A stretch of 64,000 nt of DNA, from NCBI RefSeq assembly GCF_041052385.1, contig NZ_CP163439.1, positions 1,911,001 to 1,975,000 on the forward strand. Direction: 5' to 3'. Of the stretch, positions 13,489-24,448 are shown piece after piece; within the stretch, counting starts at the first letter, position 1, and the number at the start of each line of letters is the position of its first letter. The DNA is from Streptomyces sp. R28 (lineage in GTDB: Bacteria; Actinomycetota; Actinomycetes; Streptomycetales; Streptomycetaceae). The translations under genes and the position numbers were made by a program. The notes under the pieces are model-generated. The model ran no database searches and was not told the origin of the DNA. It saw only the letters and a program-made list of their open reading frames with translations.

Positions 13489-13606
13489 CCTTAAAGGACG
13501 TCTGGTTTGCGCCATCCACCGTAGCAGGCCGGGGAGGCACCTCCGTTCACCCGCTTGGCCCAATCGGCCACCGATAGCACGGAAGCGTCGGTGTGGACCA
13601 TTCGGC

Positions 13607-13649
13607 TTGACGCGCCAGAGTAACGCTGCGTAACCTCACAGTGAGTTAC
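13607..13649 (+). promoter_or_regulatory. bldD promoter with BldD operator
   Basis: A -35 TTGACG at 13607-13612 and a -10 TAACCT at 13631-13636 are 18 bases apart. An inverted repeat GTAACCTCACAGTGAGTTAC at 13630-13649 covers the -10 and probable start site. It contains TCAC and AGTGA half-sites of the kind known for BldD, which is known to repress its own promoter. Confidence 0.75.
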
Positions 13650-13706
13650 CAACTGCGCGGCATGGAACCCAAGCCAGTCGCGTCGACACAGTGTCCGGGG
13701 AGCTAT

Positions 13707-14210
13707 ATGTCCAGCGAATACGCCAAACAGCTCGGGGCCAAGCTCCGGGCCATCCGCACCCAGCAGGGCCTTTCCCTCCACGGTGTCGAGGAAAAGTCCC
13801 AGGGACGCTGGAAGGCCGTCGTGGTCGGTTCGTACGAGCGCGGCGACCGCGCCGTGACCGTGCAGCGCCTCGCGGAGCTGGCGGATTTCTACGGCGTTCC
13901 GGTGCAGGAGCTGCTGCCGGGCACCACCCCGGGCGGCGCCGCCGAGCCGCCGCCGAAGCTGGTCCTGGACCTGGAGCGGCTGGCCCACGTGCCGGCCGAG
14001 AAGGCGGGCCCCCTGCAGCGCTATGCGGCGACCATCCAGTCGCAGCGCGGCGACTACAACGGCAAGGTGCTCTCGATCCGCCAGGACGACCTGCGCACCC
14101 TTGCCGTCATTTACGACCAGTCCCCCTCGGTTCTCACCGAGCAGCTGATCAGCTGGGGCGTGCTGGACGCGGACGCGCGTCGCGCGGTCTCCCACGCCGA
14201 GGAGAGCTGA
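13707..14210 (+). CDS. bldD: Developmental master regulator BldD
   Basis: Transcription factor that, dimerised by cyclic-di-GMP, represses sporulation genes during vegetative growth. The 167-residue protein has an N-terminal Xre-type helix-turn-helix (residues about 7-70, KLRAIRTQQGLSLHGVEEKS, VGSYERGDRAVTV). The C-terminal domain carries the bipartite c-di-GMP signature RGD (114-116), eight residues, then RQDD (125-128). All key residues are intact. I chose ATG at 13707 for the known 167-aa length and the GGGGAG just upstream; earlier in-frame codons lie inside the operator. It is divergent from pyrR and convergent with nusB. Confidence 0.98.
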   Translation: MSSEYAKQLGAKLRAIRTQQGLSLHGVEEKSQGRWKAVVVGSYERGDRAVTVQRLAELADFYGVPVQELLPGTTPGGAAEPPPKLVLDLERLAHVPAEKAGPLQRYAATIQSQRGDYNGKVLSIRQDDLRTLAVIYDQSPSVLTEQLISWGVLDADARRAVSHAEES

Positions 14211-14251
14211 GCCCTCCACGCGTTGGGCCCCTTCAGCAGAAACGTGCCGCC

Positions 14252-14285
14252 GGGGTGGCCGGAACTTTACGGTTCCGGCCACCCC
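14252..14285 (+). terminator. Hairpin downstream of bldD
   Basis: Perfect 14-bp stem (14252-14265 with 14272-14285) and 6-base loop TTTACG, 42 bases after the bldD stop. No T-run follows. Confidence 0.7.
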
Positions 14286-14329
14286 AGCGGCGTTCTGCGG
14301 GCCTTGTGGGGCGTAGTCGTACAAGCATG

Positions 14330-14367
14330 CCGGAGGGCCCGCAGCGTCACCGCTGCGGGCCCTCCGG
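14330..14367. terminator. Long hairpin between convergent bldD and nusB
   Basis: Perfect 17-bp stem (14330-14346 with 14351-14367), loop TCAC, extendable by one more pair on the outside. On the plus strand it is followed by CGTTTT, a short T-run. It lies 13 bases from the nusB stop and can serve both genes. Confidence 0.8.
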
Positions 14368-14379
14368 CGTTTTCCCTGC

Positions 14380-14814
14380 TTACGCCTCGTCCCGGCGCAG
14401 CGAGGGCTTCAGGTCCTTGAGCCGGCCGAGCAGCCCGTTGACGAACGAGGGCGACTCGTCCGTGGAGAACTCCTTGGCCAGCTGAACCATCTCGTCGAGC
14501 ACGACCGCGTCCGGCGTCTCGTCGACCCAGATCAGCTCGTAGGCACCGAGGCGCAGGATGTTGCGGTCCACGACCGGCATCCGGTCGAGCGTCCAGCCGA
14601 CCGAGTACTGCGCGATCAGCTCGTCGATGCGCTTCGCATGCTGCGCGTAGCCCTCGATCAGCTGCATCGTGTACTCGCTCACCGGCGGCTGCCGGGTGTC
14701 GGCCCGGGAGAGCCGGATCCAGTCCGCGAGGACCGTCAGGACGTCGGCCCCGCGCTGGTCGCCCTCGAAGAGGATCTGGAAGGCGCGCTTGCGGGCCGTG
14801 TTGCGGGCAGCCAC
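14380..14814 (-). CDS. nusB: Transcription antitermination factor NusB
   Basis: Binds boxA RNA together with S10 and supports antitermination on rRNA operons. The 144-residue all-helical protein has the family N-terminus ARNTARKRAFQILFEGD and the C-terminal core MPVVDRNILRLGAYELI, followed by DEMVQLAKEFSTDESPSFVN. Start GTG at 14814 is 2 bases after the efp stop, so it is translated with efp. Efp-nusB is a common neighbour pair in Gram-positive bacteria. Length is normal. Confidence 0.95.
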   Translation of the reverse strand: MAARNTARKRAFQILFEGDQRGADVLTVLADWIRLSRADTRQPPVSEYTMQLIEGYAQHAKRIDELIAQYSVGWTLDRMPVVDRNILRLGAYELIWVDETPDAVVLDEMVQLAKEFSTDESPSFVNGLLGRLKDLKPSLRRDEA

Positions 14815-14816
14815 GG

Positions 14817-15383
14817 TTAGCTGTTCACCCGGCCGAGGTAGTCGCTGGTGCGGGTGTCGACCTTGATCTTCTCACCGGTGGTGATGAAGAGCGGGACGTT
14901 GATCTGGTGACCGGTCTCCAGGGTGGCGGGCTTGGTGCCGCCGGTGGAGCGGTCGCCCTGGACACCCGGCTCGGTCTCCTGGATGACGAGCTCGACGGCG
15001 GCCGGCAGCTCGACGAAGAGCACCTCGCCCTCGTGCTGCGCGACGGTGGCGGTGAAGCCCTCGATCAGGAAGTTGGCGGCGTCGCCGACGGCCTTGCGGT
15101 CGACCATGAGCTGGTCGTAGGTCTCCATGTCCATGAAGACGAAGTACTCGCCGTCCATGTACGAGAACTGCATGTCGCGCTTGTCGACGGTGGCCGTCTC
15201 GACCTTCACGCCGGCGTTGAAGGTCTTGTCGACGACCTTCCCGGAGAGCACGTTCTTGAGCTTGGTGCGCACGAAGGCCGGGCCCTTGCCGGGCTTGACG
15301 TGCTGGAACTCGACGACGGACCAGAGCTGGCCGCCTTCGAGCTTGAGCACCATGCCGTTCTTGAGGTCGTTCGTGGAAGCCAC
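14817..15383 (-). CDS. efp: Translation elongation factor P
   Basis: Relieves ribosomes stalled at polyproline stretches. The 188-residue protein has three beta-barrel domains; the domain I loop reads [10 protein letters not shown], with the tip lysine near residue 32. The PGKGP loop is the palindromic form reported for an actinobacterial subfamily that works without lysine modification; no epmA, epmB or ymfI-like gene is nearby. The C-terminus ([20 protein letters not shown]) is typical. Start GTG at 15383, with AGGAG about 11 bases upstream. It follows the M24 gene on the same strand and leads into nusB. Confidence 0.96.
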   Translation of the reverse strand: MASTNDLKNGMVLKLEGGQLWSVVEFQHVKPGKGPAFVRTKLKNVLSGKVVDKTFNAGVKVETATVDKRDMQFSYMDGEYFVFMDMETYDQLMVDRKAVGDAANFLIEGFTATVAQHEGEVLFVELPAAVELVIQETEPGVQGDRSTGGTKPATLETGHQINVPLFITTGEKIKVDTRTSDYLGRVNS

Positions 15384-15434
15384 GGTTGCGGAATCTCCTG
15401 GACTGACGTGGACGACCCCGGCGCACGCACCTTC

Positions 15435-16541
15435 CTAGAGGGCGAGCAGCTCCTTGGTCGTGATGGTGAGTAGCTCGGGTCCGCCGTCCGCCTCAGGGCG
15501 GACGACGAGCGTGTCATCGATCCGGACGCCGCCCCGGCCCGGGAGGTGGACCCCCGGTTCGACGGTGACCGGCACGCAAGCGTCCAGTTTACCCATGGCC
15601 GCGGGACCCAACTGCGGGTCCTCGTCGATTTCGAGTCCCACGCCGTGTCCCGTCAGGGCCGGAAGCCCCTGGACGTACCCCGCCGAGTCCAGCACCTGAC
15701 GTGCGGCGCGGTCAACATCGCGGTACGCGGCGCCGGGTGCCAGCGCCTCCCGTCCGGCACGCTGAGCGGCGAAAACGAGGTCGTAGAGCTCGATCTGCCA
15801 GTCGGCGGGGGACGTACCGATGACGAAGGTACGGCCGATCTCGCACCGGTAGCCGCGGTACGTGGCGCCCAGGCAGACGGACAGGAAGTCGCCCTCCTCG
15901 ACGCGGCGATCGGTGGGCCGATGGGCACGTCGGCCGGCGTTCGGGCCGGTGGCGACGGAGGTCGGGAAGGCGGGGCCGTCCGCGCCGTGATCGACCAGGC
16001 GCCGTTCGAGCTCCAGGGCGAGGTGGCGTTCGGTGCGGCCGACGAGGATGGATTCGAGCAGCTCCCCGAGTGCCTGGTCGGCGATCTCGGCCCCGATCCT
16101 CAGGCACGAGATCTCCTCCTCGTCCTTGACCACCCGGAGCTGCTCCACGGCTCCGCCGAGGTCGGCGAGGCGCAGCCGCGGGACGACCGAGCGGATGGCC
16201 CTGTGGCGGGCCACCGTGAGGTGGTGTTCCTCCACGGCGAGGGAGACCCCGCCCTGCGCTGCCGCGAGGTCGGCCGCGGCGACGGCGGGGTCGCCTCCGG
16301 CGCCGGGGAGGCTGTGGATCCGCAGCGCCTCGTCGGGACGGCCCTCGGTGGGGCGGTCGTCGGGCGGTTCGGCGCACACGAGCAGGTCTTCGGTCTTGCC
16401 GAGGAGCAGCACGGAGCCCTGGGGGGCGGCGCCCGCGAGGTAGCGGACGTTGGCGGGGCGGGAGATCAGCGCGGTGGCGCTGCCGCTGGCCTGGCAGCGG
16501 TCCCTCAGCCGGGATCGGCGGGTGGCGTACACCTCTGACAT
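15435..16541 (-). CDS. M24 (aminopeptidase P / PepQ-like) family protein with altered metal site
   Basis: 368 aa. An N-terminal creatinase-like domain (residues about 1-130) is followed by the pita-bread fold. M24 enzymes remove N-terminal residues before proline using two metal ions held by Asp, Asp, His, Glu, Glu. Here the aligned positions read Cys (VCLGATYRGY), Glu (RCEIGRTF), His (TGHGVGLE), Glu (TVEPGVHL) and Asp (VRIDDT), so three of the five ligands differ. Whether it is active is therefore open. Start ATG at 16541 was chosen because the family N-terminus (YATRRSRLRD) begins here. It lies upstream of efp, as in many actinobacteria. Confidence 0.85.
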   Translation of the reverse strand: MSEVYATRRSRLRDRCQASGSATALISRPANVRYLAGAAPQGSVLLLGKTEDLLVCAEPPDDRPTEGRPDEALRIHSLPGAGGDPAVAAADLAAAQGGVSLAVEEHHLTVARHRAIRSVVPRLRLADLGGAVEQLRVVKDEEEISCLRIGAEIADQALGELLESILVGRTERHLALELERRLVDHGADGPAFPTSVATGPNAGRRAHRPTDRRVEEGDFLSVCLGATYRGYRCEIGRTFVIGTSPADWQIELYDLVFAAQRAGREALAPGAAYRDVDRAARQVLDSAGYVQGLPALTGHGVGLEIDEDPQLGPAAMGKLDACVPVTVEPGVHLPGRGGVRIDDTLVVRPEADGGPELLTITTKELLAL

Positions 16542-16730
16542 GACCCGAGCGTAAGAGCTCCGCCGGGTTGGCGCCGGTTGAGGGCGTCTGAGTGGGCGGT
16601 GCCGGATTGTGCGGGTTGGAGGGCAGGCCGGGGACGGGGGTGCGGCTTGAGGTTGTGTGCCGACCAACGGTGGGTGAGGGCTTGTCGCGCAGTTCCCCGC
16701 GTCCCTTCAGGTCGGCTCAGCCCCCGGCGT

Positions 16731-17666
16731 CTACCACTTCGGTGGGCTTGCGATGGAGCGGGCCAGTACGTCGTCGAGGACCTGTGCCGTCTGAGGGACG
16801 TCCAGCTGGGAGTTGTCGATGATCGGCAGGCCCGAGCCGTACCAGCCCGCCATGCGGCCGTGGATGCGAGCGACCTCCTCGTCGGTGAGACGGCGGTTGC
16901 CCGTGCGCTCGGCGTTGCGCTCCAGGACGATCTCCAGGCCGGGGAGCAGGACGACCGGCAGGAGGCCGGGGCCCACGTGGCGCTTCCAGCCGCCCAGGCC
17001 CACCACCGGCCGGTCGGGGAAGACCGCGTCGTCGAGGATGCACGAGATGCCGTTGGCCAGGTAGTTGCGCGCGGCGAAGCCGCAGGTGCGGCGGGCGAGG
17101 CGGTACTGGGCCTCGGAGTTGTCGTTCCACCCGGACTGAGGGTCGGCGAAGCCGGAGCGGACCCATTCGCGTACGTCATCGAGGCTGATGTGGGCCGTGG
17201 GGACCCGGCGGTGGTCCGCCCAGTATTTGGCGACGCTCGTCTTGCCTGCTCCCGCGGGCCCGATGAGCAGTACCGCAAGAGTCGTGGCCGACGGGTCGGG
17301 GGCCGCCGTCGCGGGCGGGGTGCTCGGCATGGCGACGGGGCAGCCGGGCGGCAGCGGCACATGGCCCGTGGTGTCGGGCGTCGGCGGGGCCTGGACATGC
17401 TGGGACGCGGCCGGGACCGGTCCGGGGGATGTGAAGCCCGGCGCCGGGGGCGGCGGGGGCACGGGGACCGATCCCTGGTGGGGGGCGGAGCCCTGGTGCG
17501 AAGCGGGTCCCTGGTGCGGGGCGGGTCCCTGGGGCGCGCCCGGGTGGTGCTGACCCGGGTGTTGTGCGGCCGGCGACCAGCCGTGCCCCGGCTGGTGGGG
17601 CGGCGGCAGCGGAGAACCCACTGCATGCTGCATCCGGTGCCACTCCGTCTCGTCTTCCATGGCCAT
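16731..17666 (-). CDS. P-loop ATP/GTP-binding kinase-like protein with Pro/His/Gln-rich N-terminus
   Basis: About 311 aa. The first 125 residues are low complexity, rich in Pro, His, Gln and Gly, with about three tandem six-residue units of the HQG type. The C-terminal domain has a P-loop (LLIGPAGAGKTSVAKYW), an ISLDDVREWV segment and a basic lid, resembling small kinases of the AAA_33 type (polynucleotide or nucleotide kinase-like). The substrate is unknown. The start is uncertain: ATG at 17666 or 17660 is likely because a frame-compatible GTG at 17705 lies within a dispersed repeat. It lies 53 bases beyond the aroB hairpin, so it is probably separately transcribed. Confidence 0.75.
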   Translation of the reverse strand: MAMEDETEWHRMQHAVGSPLPPPHQPGHGWSPAAQHPGQHHPGAPQGPAPHQGPASHQGSAPHQGSVPVPPPPPAPGFTSPGPVPAASQHVQAPPTPDTTGHVPLPPGCPVAMPSTPPATAAPDPSATTLAVLLIGPAGAGKTSVAKYWADHRRVPTAHISLDDVREWVRSGFADPQSGWNDNSEAQYRLARRTCGFAARNYLANGISCILDDAVFPDRPVVGLGGWKRHVGPGLLPVVLLPGLEIVLERNAERTGNRRLTDEEVARIHGRMAGWYGSGLPIIDNSQLDVPQTAQVLDDVLARSIASPPKW

Positions 17667-17696
17667 TGGCGCTGGCAGCAGGGCACGAACCCCGCT

Positions 17697-17730
17697 CTCC
17701 CCCACTACCCGGAAGGCGTGGGAGACCCCA
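17697..17730. repeat. Dispersed intergenic GC-rich repeat, copy 2
   Basis: Reads CTCCCCCACTACCCGGAAGG followed by CGTGGGAGACCCC, close to copy 1 at 3114-3150. It covers the most distal possible start of the P-loop gene, which argues for a later start. Confidence 0.65.
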
Positions 17731-17740
17731 TCCGAACGGT

Positions 17741-17780
17741 ACCGCCCCCGGCCGCCGTTTGGTGAACGGCCGGGGGCGGT
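17741..17780 (-). terminator. Hairpin downstream of aroB
   Basis: Perfect 14-bp stem of accgcccccggccg (17741-17754) with its complement at 17767-17780 and a 12-base loop. It lies 52 bases after the aroB stop on the minus strand and probably ends the aro transcript. Confidence 0.7.
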
Positions 17781-17832
17781 CTGAAGTGCCCATCGCCACA
17801 GGCGAATCGGACGGAAAGGTGGTTCGGTGGAC

Positions 17833-20660
<2,828 letters not shown>

Positions 20661-20842
20661 CGGTGCTCCTCAGTGCTCGCGCCCTGGTACTGCCCTGCGT
20701 ACGCGTGTCCTCGCGTACGTCGACGGCGCGACCAAGTGCGCGGCCCTGGCCCGCCACCTTCGATCCTCCCACGTCCGGGCCGAGTGCCCGGCCGCCGGTC
20801 CACCAAGCGGACGGCGGATGGACATCGCCGTGCGCCGGAGGA

Positions 20843-21184
20843 TCACACGGAGCCGTTGCCCCGGCTCTGTTGCGGAGCGTACGAGCCGAGGAAGTCGGCA
20901 CCGCTCGGCTCCTGCGACGGCGGCCGCACCGCCTGCTGGGGAGCGTACGGCCCCAGGTAGTCGGAGCCCCTGCCCTGGCCGTGCTGCGCCGCCGCGGGAA
21001 CGGCCTGTCCGTCACGCGTCGCACGCCGACGGTCGATCTTGCGCTTCAGCTTGAAGACCCATGACCCGAGGACGAGGAGCACGATCAGGACAAACACGGG
21101 GATCTGCACCCAGTCCGGCATGAACTTCAGGACGATCTCGAATATCTCGCCCTTGCCGGACGCCAGCGACACATCAGTGGACAC
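20843..21184 (-). CDS. Small single-pass membrane protein between aroE and aroC, function unknown
   Basis: 113 aa from GTG at 21184. A short N-terminal part is followed by one membrane segment (about residues 26-45, VQIPVFVLIVLLVLGSWVF) and a basic stretch (KLKRKIDRRR). The hydrophilic tail holds two copies of a peptide close to YLGPYAPQQ (SDYLGPYAPQQ and ADFLGSYAPQQ). The topology suggests a short outside part and a cytoplasmic tail. No enzyme motif is visible. A small membrane protein in this place seems to be usual in Streptomyces, but I cannot assign a role; proximity to shikimate genes may be accidental. Confidence 0.7.
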   Translation of the reverse strand: MSTDVSLASGKGEIFEIVLKFMPDWVQIPVFVLIVLLVLGSWVFKLKRKIDRRRATRDGQAVPAAAQHGQGRGSDYLGPYAPQQAVRPPSQEPSGADFLGSYAPQQSRGNGSV

Positions 21185-21235
21185 GGCTCGTACTCCCCGT
21201 CGGACCGCTCCGCCCCCTGCGGAACTCAGCGGATC

Positions 21236-22075
21236 CTAGCGCCCCGCGAGAGCGCGCTCGCCCGCTTGCCGCACGGCCTCCAGGGGCCCCGGTACACGGC
21301 CGGTCATCTGTTCCACCTGGAGCACCGCCTGGTGGACCAGCAGGTCGAGCCCGCTGACGACGGCTCCGCCGTACATGGACCAGCGAGCCGCGAGAGCGGT
21401 CGGCCAGGGGTCGTAGAGCACGTCGAACAAGGTGGCGGGGCGCTCCGGTACGGCGGAGGCGAGGGCGTCGGTCGCACCGGCCGGCGTGGTCGCGATCACC
21501 AGCGGCGCGCGCAGCGCCCGGTCCGCGTCGGCCCAGTCCGCCGTACGGAGCTCGACGTCGAGCCGCTCGCCCCACTGCCGCATCTCGGCGGCGCGGGCCT
21601 CGCTGCGTACGTACACCACGACCTCACCGGTGCAGATGCGCGCGAGGGCGGCCAGCGCGGAGGAGGCCGTGGCGCCGGCGCCGAGGATCGCAGCCGAGTC
21701 GACCTGTTCGATGCCGCGCTCCCGCAGCGCGGCGACCATCCCGGGGATGTCGGTGTTGTCGCCGACGCGGCGGCCGTCCTCGGCGAAGACGACCGTGTTG
21801 ACCGCCTCGACCGAGGCCGCCGTCTCGCTGATCTCGTCGAGCAGCGGAAGGACGGCCCGCTTGAGCGGCATGGTCAGCGACAGCCCGGCCCACTCCGGCC
21901 CGAGTTCCGCGAAGAACTTGGGCAGAGCCGCCTCGTCGATCTCGAACCGGTCGTAGGACCAGTCCACGAGCCCCAGCTCCTGGTACGCGGCCCGGTGCAG
22001 CGCCGGGGAGAGGGAGTGGGCGATGGGCGAACCGAGCACGGCGGCCCGGCGGGCGTCAGTTGCCCGTGCTGTCAT
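21236..22075 (-). CDS. aroE: Shikimate dehydrogenase
   Basis: Reduces 3-dehydroshikimate to shikimate with NADPH. The 279-residue protein has the substrate-binding segment VLGSPIAHSLSPALHRAAY (residues about 13-31) with the two serines. LSLTMPLKRAVLP has the position of the catalytic lysine, and EAVNTVV and GDNTDIPGM with the catalytic Asp follow. The nucleotide-binding loop is ILGAGATASSALAAL. It starts 41 bases after the mltG stop on the same strand. YggD-type shikimate/quinate relatives exist, but the aro context supports AroE. Confidence 0.94.
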   Translation of the reverse strand: MTARATDARRAAVLGSPIAHSLSPALHRAAYQELGLVDWSYDRFEIDEAALPKFFAELGPEWAGLSLTMPLKRAVLPLLDEISETAASVEAVNTVVFAEDGRRVGDNTDIPGMVAALRERGIEQVDSAAILGAGATASSALAALARICTGEVVVYVRSEARAAEMRQWGERLDVELRTADWADADRALRAPLVIATTPAGATDALASAVPERPATLFDVLYDPWPTALAARWSMYGGAVVSGLDLLVHQAVLQVEQMTGRVPGPLEAVRQAGERALAGR

Positions 22076-22116
22076 GGAACCTGTCCTTGAACCTGTGGAA
22101 ACTTCGCTGTCCGACG

Positions 22117-23820
22117 TCAGTCCTTGTTCCGCGACGCGTTGAACTGCTGGACCAGCTTGTCGTGCTCCGCGAGCGTCTTGGTGAACTTGCTGGTCTTTCC
22201 GTCCAGCGAGATGAAGTAGTACCAGCCTTGCTTCGTCGGATTCAGCGCGCCCTTGAGCGCCTCTTCACCGGGGTTGTCGATGGGACCGGGCGGCAGCCCC
22301 TTGACGTAGTACGTGTTGTACGGGTTGTTGTACTGCCTCAGCTCGGCGATGGACAGGTCGATCTTGCTCTGGTTCTTCACGTAGTTGTACGTGGAGTCGA
22401 ACTCCAGAGAGCCGTAGGTCTCGGGATTCCCGGGCTTGAGGCGGTTGTAGACGACCTCGGCCATCTTGCGGAAGTCGTCGTGGCTCGTGCCTTCGGCCTG
22501 AGCCAGGCTCGCCACCGTGAGCAGCTGCCAGGGGTCATCGAGTCCCAGACTCTCGGCCTTCTTCTCCAGGCCCAGCGCCTCGTACTTCTCCGTGGCCCGG
22601 CCGACCATCTCCTTCAGGACGGTTTCCGGCTTCTGTCCCTTGCTGGCCGCGTAGCTGGAGGGGTAGAGGAACCCTTCCAGCGGGTCCTTCAGATCGGGGT
22701 GGTTCAGCGCCCAGTCGGGCAGGCCGAGGTCCTTGTACTTCTTCTTCGCGACGCTCGCCGTGGTGCCCTCCGCTACGCCGAGGCGCGTGTCGATCAGCGC
22801 GTAGACGGCGGTGTTGCGCGACCCCTCGGCGATGATCAGGTTGTCGCGGCTCTCCGGGCTGAGCATCAATTCGACCGCACTCGCGGCCGACATCTGCTTC
22901 TCCAGCGTGTAGACGCCGTCCTGGATCGATTTGCCGTTAGGGTTCGAGTTCTGCGCGGAAACGAACGCGTCGACGCTCTGGATGACGTCGGCCGCCTTCA
23001 GCTTCTGTCCGATGACATATCCGCCCGCCCCCTTGGGGATGACGACGGTGACCTGCTCACCGTTGCCGTCGCCCGCATAGTCGGGCGCCGCGCCGAAACG
23101 ATCCTGGTAAAACTGGTATCCGAAATATCCGACTCCGGCCACGCCTGCGCCGAACACCAGACCGACCACCAGACAAGACATCCCGCTGCGCCGCTTCTTG
23201 GGCTTTCCGCCCCGGCCCCGGCGATCGCCGCGCCCGCGGCCGCCTCCCGACTCGTCGTCGGCATTGTCTTCGTCCTCGTCGCCGCCACCGGCGAAGAAGG
23301 CGTGTTCGCCCTGGTCAGGGCCGGGATCCCAGTCGGTCTCGGGCGGCTCCGGCTCGGCTTGCCGCCGGCTCGGCGGCGCCGGCGGCGGGTACGCGTCGGG
23401 TGTGCCGTAGTAGTCCTGCTGCTCACCGCCGTACGCCGCGGCCTGCTGCCCGTAGGGGTCCGACGGGTCGGGGTACTGAGCGTGCGCGTGTGTGCCGTTG
23501 CCCCAGCCGTTGTTGTTGTCGTACGACTGCTGCCCCTGGCCCGCGTACTGCTGCTGTTCGTACGGATGCGGGTACTGCCGGCCCTGCTCCGGGTACTGCT
23601 GACCCTGCTGCTGGTACTGCTGCGCATGACCGTATGCGTCCTGCTGGCCGTTGCCCCAGTCGCCGTAGTGCTGCGGCTGCTCCGGATAGTGCTGCGGCTG
23701 GCCGCCGTAGGCAGCCTGCTGGCCCGTGTGGGCCTGCTGCCCTTCCCATCCGCCGTCCCCGAACAACGGGTCCTCGGGATGCCACGGTTCGGAGCCAGGG
23801 CCCCGGCCATACTCAGTCAT
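22117..23820 (-). CDS. mltG: Endolytic murein transglycosylase MltG (YceG family)
   Basis: Cleaves nascent peptidoglycan strands outside the membrane and so sets glycan chain ends. 567 aa. The first 210 residues are a cytoplasmic low-complexity tail rich in Gln, Tyr, Gly and Pro, with many QQYPEQ-like pieces, ending in an acidic patch and a basic run (RGRGGKPKKRRSG). One membrane helix follows (about 214-234), then a LysM-like linker (VTVVIPKGAGGYVIGQKL) and the YceG domain (LLTVASLAQAEG, with the probable catalytic Glu, and VVYNRL). The E. coli protein is about 340 aa; the extra length is the N-terminal tail. It lies between ruvX and aroE, a usual actinobacterial arrangement. Confidence 0.93.
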   Translation of the reverse strand: MTEYGRGPGSEPWHPEDPLFGDGGWEGQQAHTGQQAAYGGQPQHYPEQPQHYGDWGNGQQDAYGHAQQYQQQGQQYPEQGRQYPHPYEQQQYAGQGQQSYDNNNGWGNGTHAHAQYPDPSDPYGQQAAAYGGEQQDYYGTPDAYPPPAPPSRRQAEPEPPETDWDPGPDQGEHAFFAGGGDEDEDNADDESGGGRGRGDRRGRGGKPKKRRSGMSCLVVGLVFGAGVAGVGYFGYQFYQDRFGAAPDYAGDGNGEQVTVVIPKGAGGYVIGQKLKAADVIQSVDAFVSAQNSNPNGKSIQDGVYTLEKQMSAASAVELMLSPESRDNLIIAEGSRNTAVYALIDTRLGVAEGTTASVAKKKYKDLGLPDWALNHPDLKDPLEGFLYPSSYAASKGQKPETVLKEMVGRATEKYEALGLEKKAESLGLDDPWQLLTVASLAQAEGTSHDDFRKMAEVVYNRLKPGNPETYGSLEFDSTYNYVKNQSKIDLSIAELRQYNNPYNTYYVKGLPPGPIDNPGEEALKGALNPTKQGWYYFISLDGKTSKFTKTLAEHDKLVQQFNASRNKD

Positions 23821-23944
23821 CGATCCCCTAGAGCCGCGAGGCGGCGGTCACGCGGCTGGTGTAGATCCGGCTCCCGTCCCGCCTCTTTTTGTGCGTCGGC
23901 TGTTCGAAAACCGGCGCATCGCGCGGAACGTTACCGTATCGCGA

Positions 23945-24448
23945 TCAGATGACCACTTCGACGCCCTCTCCGGGAGCTTTACCTGACACCCGTTCGGATT
24001 CGAGCGCCTGCTGCAAGATGATCACAGCGGCTGCCTGGTCGATCACGGACCGGCCCTTCTTCGACTTCACGCCCGAGGCGCGCAGTCCCTGACTGGCCGT
24101 CACGGTCGTCATCCGCTCGTCCACGAGCCTGACCGGTACGGGCGCGATCATGCGTGCCAGTTCCTGGGCGAAGCCCCTGACCTTGACCGCGGCCGGGCCC
24201 TCGCCCCCCTTGAGGGAGCGAGGGAGACCGACGACGACCTCGATCGGCTCGTACTCCTCGACGAGTTGCCCGAGGCGGCGGTGGGCTGCCGGGATGTCCC
24301 GGCCCGGGACCGTCTCCACCGGGGTGGCGAGGATCCCGTCGGGGTCGCACGAGGCGACCCCGATGCGGGCGTCACCGACGTCGATCGCCAAGCGACGGCC
24401 GCGGCGCATGCCCCGGCCGTCGCCGCTCGCCTGTGTCTCGGCGCTCAC
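23945..24448 (-). CDS. ruvX: RuvX/YqgF family putative pre-16S rRNA nuclease / Holliday junction resolvase
   Basis: RNase H-fold nuclease. In other bacteria YqgF processes the 16S rRNA 5' end, and some members cut Holliday junctions. The 167-residue protein has the first catalytic Asp in [13 protein letters not shown] (near residue 23), the middle acidic residue region in [10 protein letters not shown], and the last in [12 protein letters not shown]. The start GTG at 24448 overlaps the alaS stop as GTGA, so it is coupled to alaS, as in many actinobacteria. About 20 extra N-terminal residues precede the conserved core. Confidence 0.93.
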   Translation of the reverse strand: MSAETQASGDGRGMRRGRRLAIDVGDARIGVASCDPDGILATPVETVPGRDIPAAHRRLGQLVEEYEPIEVVVGLPRSLKGGEGPAAVKVRGFAQELARMIAPVPVRLVDERMTTVTASQGLRASGVKSKKGRSVIDQAAAVIILQQALESERVSGKAPGEGVEVVI

